Made by a program: the position numbers and the translations under genes. A stretch of DNA of 64,000 nt, taken from positions 1,985,501-2,049,500 of the forward strand of contig NC_021191.1 of the NCBI RefSeq assembly GCF_000389965.1. The letters are read 5' to 3'. Within the stretch, counting starts at the first letter, position 1. Each line of letters opens with the position of its first letter. The notes beneath the pieces were generated by a model that was not told the DNA's origin, searched no databases, and was given only the letters and a program-made list of their open reading frames with translations. Positions 8,481 through 17,900 of the stretch are shown in pieces. This DNA comes from Actinoplanes sp. N902-109 (GTDB taxonomy: Bacteria; Actinomycetota; Actinomycetes; Mycobacteriales; Micromonosporaceae).

Positions 8481-8899
8481 GACTGCTCCCACTCCGGGTG
8501 GTAGGTGACCTCCCACAGGTGCCCGTCGGGGTCGGTGAAGTAACCGCGGTAGGCACCGGTTTCGGCGGGCTTGCCCGCGCTCACCAGGGTGGCACCGGCC
8601 TGCACCACCGAGCGCAGCGTGCTGTCCACCTCGGCCGCGCCGGCGACCACGATCGACAGCATGGCGGACCGGGTGCCGTCCGGGATGTACGAGCTGGCGC
8701 GGGGCGGCAGGCCGGCGTCGACGGTCAGATCGTTCTCGGCCACCAGCGACAGCATGCTGCCGCTGGTGTGGAAGTAGCTGACCACGCCGGGCACCGACGT
8801 CTTTGCCAGCCGCCAGCCCAGCGACCGGTAGAACTCGGTAGCACGGGCGACATCGGACACACCGAGCGTGGCGACGCCGACTCGGGCAGGAACGGACAT
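8477..8899 (-). CDS. VOC (glyoxalase/bleomycin-resistance fold) protein
   Basis: A 140-residue protein with two beta-alpha-beta-beta-beta modules: VGVATLGVSDVARATEFYRSLGW at the start and GYFTDPDGHLWEVTYHPEW at the end, the typical VOC closing motif with DPDGHxWE. A good ribosome-binding site (GGAGGTG) precedes ATG 8899. It is coupled to the downstream quinone reductase by an ATGA overlap, so the pair may handle a common small electrophile or metabolite. That role is inferred from the arrangement only. Confidence 0.85.
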   Translation of the reverse strand: MSVPARVGVATLGVSDVARATEFYRSLGWRLAKTSVPGVVSYFHTSGSMLSLVAENDLTVDAGLPPRASSYIPDGTRSAMLSIVVAGAAEVDSTLRSVVQAGATLVSAGKPAETGAYRGYFTDPDGHLWEVTYHPEWEQS

Positions 8900-8964
8900 G
8901 TGACACCTCCGGGGACGAAGTGTGTCACGAGATCGATCTTGTCCGAGCCGGCTTAAAGATGGTT

Positions 8965-9804
8965 TTAGAAAGTGTGTTCCGCGGCCGGGAACTCGCCCGA
9001 GCGGACCTCGTCGGCATACTGCCGCACCGCCGAGCCGAGCACGTCCGCCAGGTTGGCGTAGCGCTTGACGAACCGGGGCGCCTTGCCCTCGCGCAGCCCG
9101 GCCATGTCCTGCCAGACCAGCACCTGGGCATCGGTGTCCGGGCCCGCGCCGATGCCCACGGTCGGGATCGGCAGCTCCTTGGTGATCTGCTTGGCCACCT
9201 CGCCCATCACCATCTCGAGCACCACCGCGAACGCGCCCGCCGCGGCGACCGCGCGGGCGTCCGCGACGACCTCCTCGGCGGCCGTGCCGCGGCCCTGCAC
9301 CCGGTAGCCGCCGATGGTGTGCTCGCTCTGCGGTGTGAAGCCGATGTGCGCCATGACCGGGATGCCGGCGCCGGTGAGCGCCTCGATCTGCGCCGCGACG
9401 CGGCGGCCGCCCTCCAGCTTGACCGCGTGGGCGCCGCCTTCCTTCATGAACCGGACGGCGGTACGAAGAGCCTGCGCCGGACCCTCCTCGTAGGAACCGA
9501 ACGGCAGGTCGGCGACGACGAGGGCGGTGCTGGTGGCGCGCACCACCGCCCGTACCAGCGGAAGCAGCTCGTCGGTGGTGACCGGCAGCGTCGTTTCGTG
9601 GCCGTAGACGTTGTTGGCGGCGGAGTCGCCGACCAGCAGCACCGGGATGCCGGAGCGGTCGAACAGCGCGGCCGTGTACTGGTCGTACGACGTCAGCATG
9701 GGCCAGCGGTCGCCGCGTTCCTTGGCCGCGATCAGGTCACGGGTGCGCACCCGGCGGGTGGGCGGGCCGCCGTACAGCGTGGGGACCTCGGGTGTTTCAG
9801 ACAT
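8965..9804 (-). CDS. panB: 3-methyl-2-oxobutanoate hydroxymethyltransferase
   Basis: PanB makes ketopantoate from 2-oxoisovalerate and methylene-tetrahydrofolate, the first committed step of pantothenate and CoA synthesis. The 279-residue protein has the family segments: MLTSYDQYTAALFD, VLLVGDSAANNVYGHETTLPV, DLPFGSYE, GGAHAVKLEGG, IPVMAHIGFTPQ and PTVGIGAGPDTDAQVLVWQDM. The ATG has a strong GGAGAGGAG site upstream. It follows nadE by 63 bp on the same strand, putting two cofactor genes in one probable transcript. One difference from many homologues is AANNVYGHETT where MxxLGYxTT is common. Confidence 0.95.
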   Translation of the reverse strand: MSETPEVPTLYGGPPTRRVRTRDLIAAKERGDRWPMLTSYDQYTAALFDRSGIPVLLVGDSAANNVYGHETTLPVTTDELLPLVRAVVRATSTALVVADLPFGSYEEGPAQALRTAVRFMKEGGAHAVKLEGGRRVAAQIEALTGAGIPVMAHIGFTPQSEHTIGGYRVQGRGTAAEEVVADARAVAAAGAFAVVLEMVMGEVAKQITKELPIPTVGIGAGPDTDAQVLVWQDMAGLREGKAPRFVKRYANLADVLGSAVRQYADEVRSGEFPAAEHTF

Positions 9805-9867
9805 GGTGATCTCCTCTCCTCGAGGCCGCGTGCTGCGGTCCCCGGGCGTCGATCGATCGTTGCACCC

Positions 9868-11670
9868 TCAGGCCCCTTCACGGAAGCGGTTGGTGATCGG
9901 CAGGCGCCGGTCGCGGCCGAACGCCTTGATCGAGATCTTGGTGCCGGGGGCGGCCTGGCGGCGCTTGTACTCGGCGATGTCGACCATCCGCAGCACCCGG
10001 TCGACCAGCGCCTCGTCGTGCCCAGCCGCGATCAGGTCGGCGCGGCCCTGATCACCGTCGATGTAGCCGGTGAGGATCGCGTCGAGGATGTCGTAGTCGG
10101 GCAGCGAGTCCGAGTCGACCTGCCCCGGGCGCAGCTCGGCGGACGGCGGCTTGGTGATGGAATTCTCCGGCACCGGCGGCTCGCCACCGCGCCGGGCGGC
10201 GTCACTGTTGCGCCAGGTGGCCAGCCGCCACACCATCGTCTTGGGCACGTCCTTGAGCGGGTTGAAACCGCCGACCGAGTCGCCGTACAGCGTCGAGTAG
10301 CCGACCGCGAGCTCGCTCTTGTTGCCGGTGGTCAGCACCAGGTGACCCTCCTGGTTCGACAGCGCCATCAGGATCACGCCGCGCACCCGGGCCTGCAGAT
10401 TCTCCACCGCCAGCCCGGACAGCGACATGTTGGCCAGGAACGCGTCGACCATCGGCTGGATCGGCTCGACGCGGTAGTCCAGGCCGGTGCGCTTGGCCAG
10501 GTCGGCCGCGTCGTCCTTGGAGTGCCCCGACGAGTAGCCGCTGGGCATGGAGACGCCGACCACCCGCTCGGGGCCGATGGCGTCGACCGCGATCGCCGCG
10601 ACGACCGCCGAGTCGATGCCGCCGGACAGGCCGAGCACCACCGAGCGGAAGCCGTTCTTCTCCACGTAGTCGTGCAGGCCGAGGGTCAGCGCCGACCAGA
10701 TCTCGGCCTCGTCGGTGACGCGCTCGGCGATGCCGCCCACCGCCGGGCCGTCGGTGAGCGGGCGCGGCTGCGTGGCGAGCTCGACCCGTTGGATGGTCAT
10801 GTCGTCGGGGCCGCTCGCCTCGCCGTGCAGCGACTCGGCCGAGGCCTCGGGCGCGGGCGGCGGGGTGCCCCCGGCGGCCGGTGCCGGCTCGACCTCGACG
10901 TCGTGGACCAGCAGCTCCTCGCCGAACTGACCGGCTCGGGCCAGCAGTTCGCCGGTCGCCGTCACGATCATCGAGTCGCCGTCGAAGACCAGCTCGTCCT
11001 GGCCGCCGACCATGTTGACGTACGCCACGGTCGCGCCCGCTTCCGCGGCGCGGCGCTGCACCAGCGGCAGGCGGACGTCGTCCTTGTTCAGCTCGTACGG
11101 CGAGGCGTTGATGTTGACCACCAGCCCGACCCCGGCCCGGCGCGCGGCGGCGAACGGGCCCCCGGCCTGCCACAGGTCCTCGCACACGGTCAGTGCCACA
11201 TCGACGCCGCCGAAACGCACGACGGTGAGCGAGGTGCCCGGCTCGAAGTAGCGGTCCTCATCGAACACGCCGTAGTTGGGCAGGTGGTGCTTGTAGTATC
11301 GGGCGGCGACCTCGCCGCCGAGCAGCAGGGCCGAGGCATCCCGCCGGCCCCTGCCCGGCGCCGCGTCCGAGCTGGTCGGAGCGGGTCCATCGGCGTCCAC
11401 ATAGCCGACCACCACGGCCACGTCGCCCAGCCCGTCGGCGGCCAGGTCGGTGGCCAGGGCGCGCAGCGCGGCCTGCGACGCCGTCACGACCGAGTCGCGG
11501 AACACCAGGTCCTCGATCGGGTAGCCGGTCAGCATCATCTCCGGGAACGCGACGAGCTGAGCGCCGGCGTCGGCGGCGCGCCTGGTCCAGCGGCGCACCG
11601 CAGCGGCGTTGCCGGCGATGTCACCGACGGTCGAGTTCACCTGGGCGAGGGCAAGACGCAACGAGGGCAT
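9868..11670 (-). CDS. nadE: glutamine-dependent NAD+ synthetase
   Basis: A 600-residue two-domain enzyme that converts deamido-NAD to NAD using glutamine-derived ammonia. The N-terminal nitrilase-type glutaminase has the catalytic triad context: FPEMMLTGYP (Glu), HHLPNYGVFDEDRYF (Lys region) and LTVCEDLW (Cys). The C-terminal synthetase has the ATP-pyrophosphatase loop LGLSGGIDSAVVAAIA and the TTGNKSELAVGYSTLYGD segment. A Pro/Ala-rich linker near residues 260-310 joins the halves. The start is set at ATG 11670 (MPSLRLALAQVN); the frame extends to 11736 without family similarity. It is probably the first gene of the nadE-panB-VOC-reductase run. Confidence 0.95.
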   Translation of the reverse strand: MPSLRLALAQVNSTVGDIAGNAAAVRRWTRRAADAGAQLVAFPEMMLTGYPIEDLVFRDSVVTASQAALRALATDLAADGLGDVAVVVGYVDADGPAPTSSDAAPGRGRRDASALLLGGEVAARYYKHHLPNYGVFDEDRYFEPGTSLTVVRFGGVDVALTVCEDLWQAGGPFAAARRAGVGLVVNINASPYELNKDDVRLPLVQRRAAEAGATVAYVNMVGGQDELVFDGDSMIVTATGELLARAGQFGEELLVHDVEVEPAPAAGGTPPPAPEASAESLHGEASGPDDMTIQRVELATQPRPLTDGPAVGGIAERVTDEAEIWSALTLGLHDYVEKNGFRSVVLGLSGGIDSAVVAAIAVDAIGPERVVGVSMPSGYSSGHSKDDAADLAKRTGLDYRVEPIQPMVDAFLANMSLSGLAVENLQARVRGVILMALSNQEGHLVLTTGNKSELAVGYSTLYGDSVGGFNPLKDVPKTMVWRLATWRNSDAARRGGEPPVPENSITKPPSAELRPGQVDSDSLPDYDILDAILTGYIDGDQGRADLIAAGHDEALVDRVLRMVDIAEYKRRQAAPGTKISIKAFGRDRRLPITNRFREGA

Positions 11671-11779
11671 GCCCCCATTGTTCCCCCACCGTTGGCGTCC
11701 CATCCCGGGTTCCCCTGCCGTATGGTCTGAGATCAACAGCGGCCCTTACCCCTCCGGGCGCGCGCGGGCGTTGGTCAGC

Positions 11780-11795
11780 GTAATCTCGGCGTAAT
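11780..11795 (+). promoter_or_regulatory. weak GlnR-like half-site pair before glnA2
   Basis: GTAAT - six bases - GTAAT lies about 45 bp before glnA2. Spacing fits the GTnAC-n6-GaAAC GlnR pattern, but both halves are imperfect. The same bases could bind another regulator or none. Confidence 0.25.
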
Positions 11796-11838
11796 GGGAG
11801 CGGGGGAGACTGGCCGCCCGCAAGTCTGAGGGGTTGAC

Positions 11839-13191
11839 GTGGACCGACAGCAGGAGTTCGTGCTTCGTACGCTCGAGGAGCGCGACATCCGTTTTGTCCG
11901 GCTCTGGTTCACCGACGTGCTCGGCACCCTCAAGAGCGTGTCGGTCGCGCCGGCCGAGTTGGAGTCCGCCTTCGAGGAGGGCATGGGCATTGACGGCTCG
12001 GCGATCGAGGGCTTCGCCCGGGTCTCCGAGTCCGACATGGTCGCCATGCCCGATCCGACCACGTTCCAGGTCTTCCCGTTCGAGGGCGGGGTCAGCGGCG
12101 AGAGCGCGCGGATCTTCTGCGACGTCCTGCTGCCCGACGGCAGCGCGGCCTGGGCCGACCCGCGGCACGTGCTGCGCCGCATGCTGGCCAAGGCGGCGGA
12201 GAAGGGCTTCACCTTCTACACCCACCCGGAGATCGAGTTCTTCCTGGTGCAGGACGGGCCGCTGGACGGCTCGGTGCCGATCCCGGTCGACGGCGGCGGC
12301 TACTTCGACCACACCACCCACGCGGTGGCCCGGGACTTCCGGCGCCAGGCCGTGCTCGCGCTCGAGCGCATCGGCATCTCGGTGGAGTTCAGCCATCACG
12401 AGGTCGCGCCCGGCCAGCAGGAGATCGACCTGCGCTACGCCGACGCGCTGACCACGGCCGACAACATCATGACGTTCCGGCACGTGGTCAAGGAGGTCGC
12501 GCTGTCGCAGGGCGTGCGCGCGACGTTCATGCCCAAGCCGTTCACCGACCAGCCCGGCAGCGGCATGCACACCCACCTGTCGCTGTTCGAGGGCGAGCGC
12601 AACGCTTTCTACGACGCCGAGGACCCGCTCAAGCTGTCCAAGACGGCCCGCGCGTTCATCGCCGGCCTGCTCGTGCACGCCCGTGAGTACACCGCGGTGA
12701 CCAACCAGTGGGTCAACTCCTACAAGCGGCTCTTCCCGTTGCAGCTGCCCGACCGGATCACCGAGTCGCCGGCGTTCGTCAGCTGGGGCGCGCTCAACCG
12801 CTCGGCGCTGGTGCGGGTGCCGGCGTTCGGCAAGCCCGGCTCGGCGCGGGTGGAGGTCCGCTCGATCGACTCGGCCACCAACCCCTACCTGGCGTTCGCC
12901 GTCATGCTCGGGGCCGGGCTCAAGGGCATCGAGGAGGGCTACGAGCTGCCGCCGGGCGCCGAGGACGACGTGTGGTCGCTGTCGCCGCAGGAGCGCAAGG
13001 CGATGGGCTACGACGCCCTGCCGGAGAACCTGGCCGAGGCGATCGACGTGATGGCCAAGTCGGAGCTGATCCCCGAGGTGCTCGGCGAGCACGTGTTCGA
13101 CTTCTTCCTGCGCAACAAGCGCTCGGAGTGGGAGCAGTACCGCCGCGAGGTCACGCCGTACGAGCGTCAGCGCTACCTCGGCACCCTCTGA
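11839..13191 (+). CDS. glnA2: glutamine synthetase type I, GlnA2-like
   Basis: A 450-residue GSI enzyme forming glutamine or a related gamma-glutamyl amide. It resembles M. tuberculosis GlnA2 as I remember it, from MDRQQEFVLRTLEERDIRFVRLWFTDVLG through to FDFFLRNKRSEWEQYRREVTPYE. Metal and ATP motifs are intact: HPEIEFF, EFSHHEVAPGQQEIDLR, and FMPKPFTDQPGSGMHTH. Where adenylylated GSI enzymes carry a Tyr in a YDLPPEE context, this one has Trp379 (DVWSLSPQE), so GlnE should not modify it. The loop after VNSYKRL is about six residues longer than usual before the flap glutamate (E309). GTG 11839 has a GAGGGG site. It heads a plus-strand run that ends with glnE. Confidence 0.9.
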   Translation: MDRQQEFVLRTLEERDIRFVRLWFTDVLGTLKSVSVAPAELESAFEEGMGIDGSAIEGFARVSESDMVAMPDPTTFQVFPFEGGVSGESARIFCDVLLPDGSAAWADPRHVLRRMLAKAAEKGFTFYTHPEIEFFLVQDGPLDGSVPIPVDGGGYFDHTTHAVARDFRRQAVLALERIGISVEFSHHEVAPGQQEIDLRYADALTTADNIMTFRHVVKEVALSQGVRATFMPKPFTDQPGSGMHTHLSLFEGERNAFYDAEDPLKLSKTARAFIAGLLVHAREYTAVTNQWVNSYKRLFPLQLPDRITESPAFVSWGALNRSALVRVPAFGKPGSARVEVRSIDSATNPYLAFAVMLGAGLKGIEEGYELPPGAEDDVWSLSPQERKAMGYDALPENLAEAIDVMAKSELIPEVLGEHVFDFFLRNKRSEWEQYRREVTPYERQRYLGTL

Positions 13192-13202
13192 CCTGAGCCC
13201 GC

Positions 13203-13239
13203 GGCCGCCAAAAACCCCGGCAACTGCGGTTTTCCGGCC
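13203..13239 (+). terminator. possible terminator after glnA2
   Basis: AAAACC (13211-13216) pairs with GGTTTT (13228-13233), and flanking GGCC/GGCC can extend the stem. It lies just downstream of the glnA2 stop and may separate glnA2 from the DUF350 gene. Confidence 0.5.
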
Positions 13240-13293
13240 CCGATCAACTATCGTGCCCTGCAACACCGTGCTGGGTAACGAGGGGGAACAGGC

Positions 13294-13719
13294 GTGCTGG
13301 AGAATCTGCTCGAGGGTGCTGGGCGCAGCATCGTGTTCGGGGCGCTGGGCATCGCGCTGATGGCCCTCGGGTTCGTCCTGGTCGACCTGCTCACCCCGGG
13401 CAAGCTGCGGGACCTGATCTGGGTCGAGAAGAACCGCAACGCCGCCCTGCTGCTGGCCAGCAACCAGATCGGCATCGCGGCGATCGTGTTCACGGCGATC
13501 TTCACGAGCTACGAGAACTTCACCGAGGGCCTGCTGTCGACGGCGATCTTCGGGGTGATCGGCATCGCGGTGATGGGGCTGGCGTTCCTGGTGCTCGACT
13601 GGATGACCCCGGGCAAGCTCGGCGAGGTCATCTGCAGCGAGGACCGGCACCCGGGCGCGATCGTCAGCGCGGCGTCGCACTTCGGCGCGGCTCTCATCAT
13701 CTGCGCCTGCATCGCATGA
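13294..13719 (+). CDS. DUF350 membrane protein, two repeats
   Basis: A 141-residue protein with four predicted membrane helices in two homologous halves. Each half shows GIxxMxLxFxxxDxxTPGKLxxxI: residues about 17-45 (DLLTPGKLRDLIW) and about 87-117 (DWMTPGKLGEVIC). This duplicated pattern is the DUF350 signature. GTG 13294 follows a GAGGGGG site. Function is unknown; DUF350 proteins are small integral membrane proteins often near glutathionylspermidine synthase-like or stress genes. Here it sits between glnA2 and a GNAT gene. Confidence 0.82.
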   Translation: MLENLLEGAGRSIVFGALGIALMALGFVLVDLLTPGKLRDLIWVEKNRNAALLLASNQIGIAAIVFTAIFTSYENFTEGLLSTAIFGVIGIAVMGLAFLVLDWMTPGKLGEVICSEDRHPGAIVSAASHFGAALIICACIA

Positions 13720-13756
13720 CCCCGCTGCCCACGGCGGAGAACCCGGGCAGGGGTAT

Positions 13757-14203
13757 GTGATGCTCGTCGAGCTGGAACCCGTCACCACGGACAACTGGCG
13801 GGCGCTGACCCGGCTGACCGTCCACCCCGATCAGCGGGACTTCGTCAGCGACGTGCCGTTCTACCTGGCCATGTGCGCGTACGGGGGGCTGTGGCACCCG
13901 CTCGCCGGGACGCTGGACGGCCAGGTCGTCGGGCTCTGCATGTGGGCGGTGGACGACGACCGCAGCCGGTGGATCGGCGGTGTCGTGGTGGACGCCGCCC
14001 GCCAGCGCCAGGGCATCGGGCGGGCCATGGTCACCGCGCTGCGCGACCAGCTGGCCACCGTGCCGGGCACCCCGAACGTGGCGTTGAGCTACCGGCCGGA
14101 CAACATCGCCGCCCGGACGTTGTACCTGGATCTGGGGTTCGTCGAGACCGGCGAGACCGAAGGCGACGAGGTCGTGGCGAGGTGGCGGACACCCACCGGT
14201 TAG
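13757..14203 (+). CDS. GNAT family N-acetyltransferase
   Basis: A 148-residue acetyltransferase. The acetyl-CoA loop is clear in GGVVVDAARQRQGIGRAMVTAL (RxxGxG/A), and the C-terminus has NIAARTLYLDLGFVETGE, the usual NxxAxxLYxxxGF motif. Two starts lie in tandem, GTG 13757 and ATG 13760, behind GGCAGGGG. The substrate is unknown. It resembles the spermine/spermidine-type GNAT group in length and in the early FVSDVPFYLAM segment, but this is not decisive. The next gene starts ten bases after its stop. Confidence 0.85.
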   Translation: MMLVELEPVTTDNWRALTRLTVHPDQRDFVSDVPFYLAMCAYGGLWHPLAGTLDGQVVGLCMWAVDDDRSRWIGGVVVDAARQRQGIGRAMVTALRDQLATVPGTPNVALSYRPDNIAARTLYLDLGFVETGETEGDEVVARWRTPTG

Positions 14204-14212
14204 ATTCGACGG

Positions 14213-14986
14213 GTGGGTACAGCACTGGTGGTGGAGAACGACCCGACGGACGATCTGCGCCGGCTCGGGGACTGGTTCGCCGAGGCGGGGCTCGAGCTGA
14301 CGGTGGTGCGGCCGCACGCCGGCGAGCCGCTGCCCGAGACCCTCGACGGTTACCTGGCGCTGGTGGTGCTCGGCGGTGATCAGAGCGCCTGGTCGACCGA
14401 GCAGGGGCCGTGGTTCCCGGCGCTGGAGGGCCTGCTCCGCAAGGCGGTGCGGCACCACGTGCCCACGCTGGGCGTGTGTCTCGGCGCCCAGCTGCTGGCG
14501 CAGGCCAACGGCGGGCTGGTCGAGCGCAGCACGGCCGGCCCCGAGATCGGGCCCGCGCTGGTCGGCCGGCGCGACGCGGCCGACACCGACCCGCTGTTCA
14601 AGTACGTGCCGCTGATCCCCGACGTGGTGCAGTGGCACAGCGACGAGATCACCGAGCTGCCCATCGGTGCGGTGCTGCTCGCGGCCTCCTCGCGCTACCC
14701 GCACCAGGCGTTCCGGCTCGGCGACCGGGCCTGGGGCGTGCAGTTCCACATCGAGTGCGACGCCGCCATGATCACCGCGTGGGCCGAGTCCGACCGCGCG
14801 ACGATCGAGGAGCTGGGCTTCGACCCCGAGGCCGTGATCGCCGCGACGACCGACGTGCTCGCCGACGTCGAGGAGGTGTGGCAGCCCTTCGCCGCCCGGT
14901 TCGCCGCGCTGGCCCTGGGCGAGCTGCCCGACGCCGACATCCCGGTGCCCGGCACCCCGCGCACCCTGCCGCTGCTGGGTCAGTGA
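14213..14986 (+). CDS. class I glutamine amidotransferase
   Basis: A 257-residue stand-alone GATase1 protein. The nucleophile is Cys89 in GVCLGAQLLAQ; His179 and Glu181 in VQFHIECD complete the triad. The GGDQSAW segment matches the oxyanion-strand region of GMP-synthase-like amidotransferases. No synthase domain is attached, so it may hydrolyse a gamma-glutamyl compound or serve an unknown partner. GTG 14213 has no good ribosome-binding site; TAGATT (14201-14206) lies six bases ahead and could act as a -10 for a leaderless transcript. glnE starts one base after its stop, so the two are probably cotranscribed. Confidence 0.87.
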   Translation: MGTALVVENDPTDDLRRLGDWFAEAGLELTVVRPHAGEPLPETLDGYLALVVLGGDQSAWSTEQGPWFPALEGLLRKAVRHHVPTLGVCLGAQLLAQANGGLVERSTAGPEIGPALVGRRDAADTDPLFKYVPLIPDVVQWHSDEITELPIGAVLLAASSRYPHQAFRLGDRAWGVQFHIECDAAMITAWAESDRATIEELGFDPEAVIAATTDVLADVEEVWQPFAARFAALALGELPDADIPVPGTPRTLPLLGQ

Positions 14987-14987
14987 G

Positions 14988-17900
14988 GTGACCAGGCCCA
15001 GCCGGTTGGCCCGGTACGGCTTCGCCGACAACGGCTCGCGCGCCGCCGACCTGCTCGGGCCGGAGGGGCTGGGGCTGTGGGACGCCACCGCCCAGGAACC
15101 GGCCGACGGGCAGGCCGCCGAGCTGATCCACGCGCTGTCCCGGGCGGCCGACCCCAACCTGGCCCTGCGGCAGCTGCACCGGATGGTCGAGACGGCCGCC
15201 CGCGAGGAGCGGCGCAGCAACGGCGGCCCGGTGCAGGCGGCCGACGGCGAGATCGCCGGCAGCCCGGCCACCGCGGCGATCGTGTCCGCGCTGGGCACCG
15301 ACGCCGGGTTGCGGCGCCGGCTGATCGCGGTGCTGGGCGCGTCCAGCGCGCTGGGCGACCACCTCGTGGCCAACCACGAGCAGTGGCGGGTACTGGCGAC
15401 CGGCAAGACCGGCCTGCCCCCGGATGCCGATGGCCACCTGGAGCTGGGCGACTCCATGGGTGATCAGCCGCCGGCCGTCCCGGCGCTGCGCACCGCCTAC
15501 CGCACCGCGCTGCTGCGCATCGTGGCCGCCGACCTGACCGGCGGGCGGGGGCTCGAGCCGACCATGGCCGCGTTGTCCCGGCTGGCCGACGAGACGCTCG
15601 GTGCGGCGTACCGGATCGCGGTCTCGGGTCTGCCGGGCAGCGTGAGCGAGCCGCGCCTGGCCGTGATCGCGATGGGCAAGTGCGGCGGCAACGAGCTCAA
15701 CTACGTCTCCGACGTGGACGTCATCTTCGTGGTGGCCGGTGACGAGGACCTTTCCGCGGGTACGACGGTGGCCGCGCGCCTGATCGAGATCTGCGGCCAG
15801 GTGGCGTGGCAGGTCGATGCCGCGCTGCGCCCGGAGGGCAGCCGCGGCCCGCTGGTCCGCACGCTGGCCAGCCATCAGGCCTACTACCGGCGCTGGGCCC
15901 GCACCTGGGAGTTCCAGGCGCTGCTCAAGGCCCGGCCCGCGGCCGGTGACCTGACGCTGGGCCAGGAGTGGATCGATGATCTGGCCCCGCTGGTCTGGCA
16001 TGCCGCCGAACGGCCCGAGGCGGTCGACGACGTACGCGACATGCGCCGCAAGATCATCGCGAACGTGCCCCGCAACGAGGTGGACCGCGAGATCAAGCGT
16101 GGTCCCGGCGGGCTGCGTGACATCGAGTTCGCCGTGCAGCTGCTGCAGCTGGTGCACGGGCGCATCGACGAGACCCTCCGGCTGCCCGGCACCCTGCCCG
16201 CCCTGCGAGCGCTGGTTGCCGGGGGCTACGTGGGCCGCGAGGACGGCGAGACGCTGCTGCGCGGCTACCGCTTCCTGCGCGACATCGAGCACCGGCTCCA
16301 ACTGCAGAACCTGCGCCGCACCCACACCGTGCCCGACGACCCCAAGGCGCTGCGCTGGCTGGCCGCCGCCCTCGGCTATCGCGCGCTGCCCGGCAGGGAC
16401 GCCGTCGAGGCGTTCCGCACCGACTGGGTGGGACACGCCGCGCAGGTCCGCCGCCTGCACGTCAAGCTGCTCTATCAGCCGCTGCTCGAGTCGGTGGCCC
16501 GGGTGCCGGCCGAGGCGCTGCGGATGACCCCCGAGTCGGCCGGGCGCCGCCTGGAGATCCTCGGCTTCGCCGACCCGGCCGGGGCGCTGCGGCACCTGCA
16601 GGCGCTCACCGGCGGGGTGAGCCGCACCGCCGCGATCCAGCGCACCCTGCTGCCGATGCTGCTGCAGGAGTTCGCCGACGCTCCCGAGCCCGACCGCGGC
16701 CTGCTCAACTACCGGCACGTGTCGGACAAGCTCGGCAGCACCCCGTGGTATCTGCGGTTGCTGCGCGACGGCGGCCCGGTCGCGCGCCGGCTCGCCCGGG
16801 TGCTCAGCCTGTCCCGGTATGCCACCGACCTGCTCACCCGCGACCCGGAGGCGCTGCGGCTGCTGGCCGATGACGCCGAGCTGCTGCCACGCGGGCGCGA
16901 CGCCCTGCGCGAGGGCTTCATCGCCGCTGCCGAGCGGCACCTGCGGACGGGCCCGGCCGCCGTGGAGCCGGCCCCGGTGATCGCCGCGCTCGACCCGGCA
17001 CCGGCGATCGCCGCCGTGCGGGCGATGCGCCGCCGCGAGCTGTTCCGGATCGCCTGCGCCGACATCCTCAGCCAGGCCGGCGACCTCGCCCCGGCGCAGC
17101 CGCTGGACGTGCAGCGCATCGGCATCGCGCTGTCCGACGTCACCGACGCGACGCTGACGGCCACCCTGCACGTCGCCCGGCGCGTGCACCCGGGCCCCGC
17201 GGGGTTGCGGTTCGCGGTCATCGGCATGGGCCGGCTCGGCAGCTACGAGATGAGCTATCCGTCCGACGCCGACGTGCTGTTCGTGTTCGCCCCGCCGCCG
17301 GGCAGCGCCCACGGGGAAGCGGCCGCTCCGGGCGGGGCGGCCGGCGGGGCGGCAGCCGGGCGACCGGATGCCGGTGTCGAGCGGGAGGCCGCGGCGGCGG
17401 CGCACGCGATCGCCGAGGAGATGCGCCGCACGCTGGGCGCGCCGGCCCCCGACCCGCCGCTGGGCATCGACGCCGACCTGCGTCCCGAGGGCCGGCAGGG
17501 TCCGCTGGCCCGCAGCATCAACGCCTACGCGCAGTACTACGCGCGCTGGTCACGGGTGTGGGAGTCGCAGGCGCTGCTGCGCGCCCGGTTCGTGTGCGGC
17601 GACCAGGACCTCGGCCGCGAGTTCGAGCGGATCGCCGACCCCATGCGCTACCCGTCCGGCGGGCTGAGCCGCGAGCAGGTGACCGAGATCCGGCGGATCA
17701 AGGCGCGGGTGGAGACCGAGCGGCTGCCCCGCGGTGCCGACCCCAACACCCACACCAAGCTGGGCCGCGGCGGGCTCGCCGACGTGGAGTGGGCCGTGCA
17801 GCTGGTCCAGCTGCGGCATGCGTACGCCCTGCCGGAGCTGCGCCGCACCCGCACCCTGGAAGCCCTCGCCGCGGAGGTCGGCGCCAAGCTGATCGACAAG

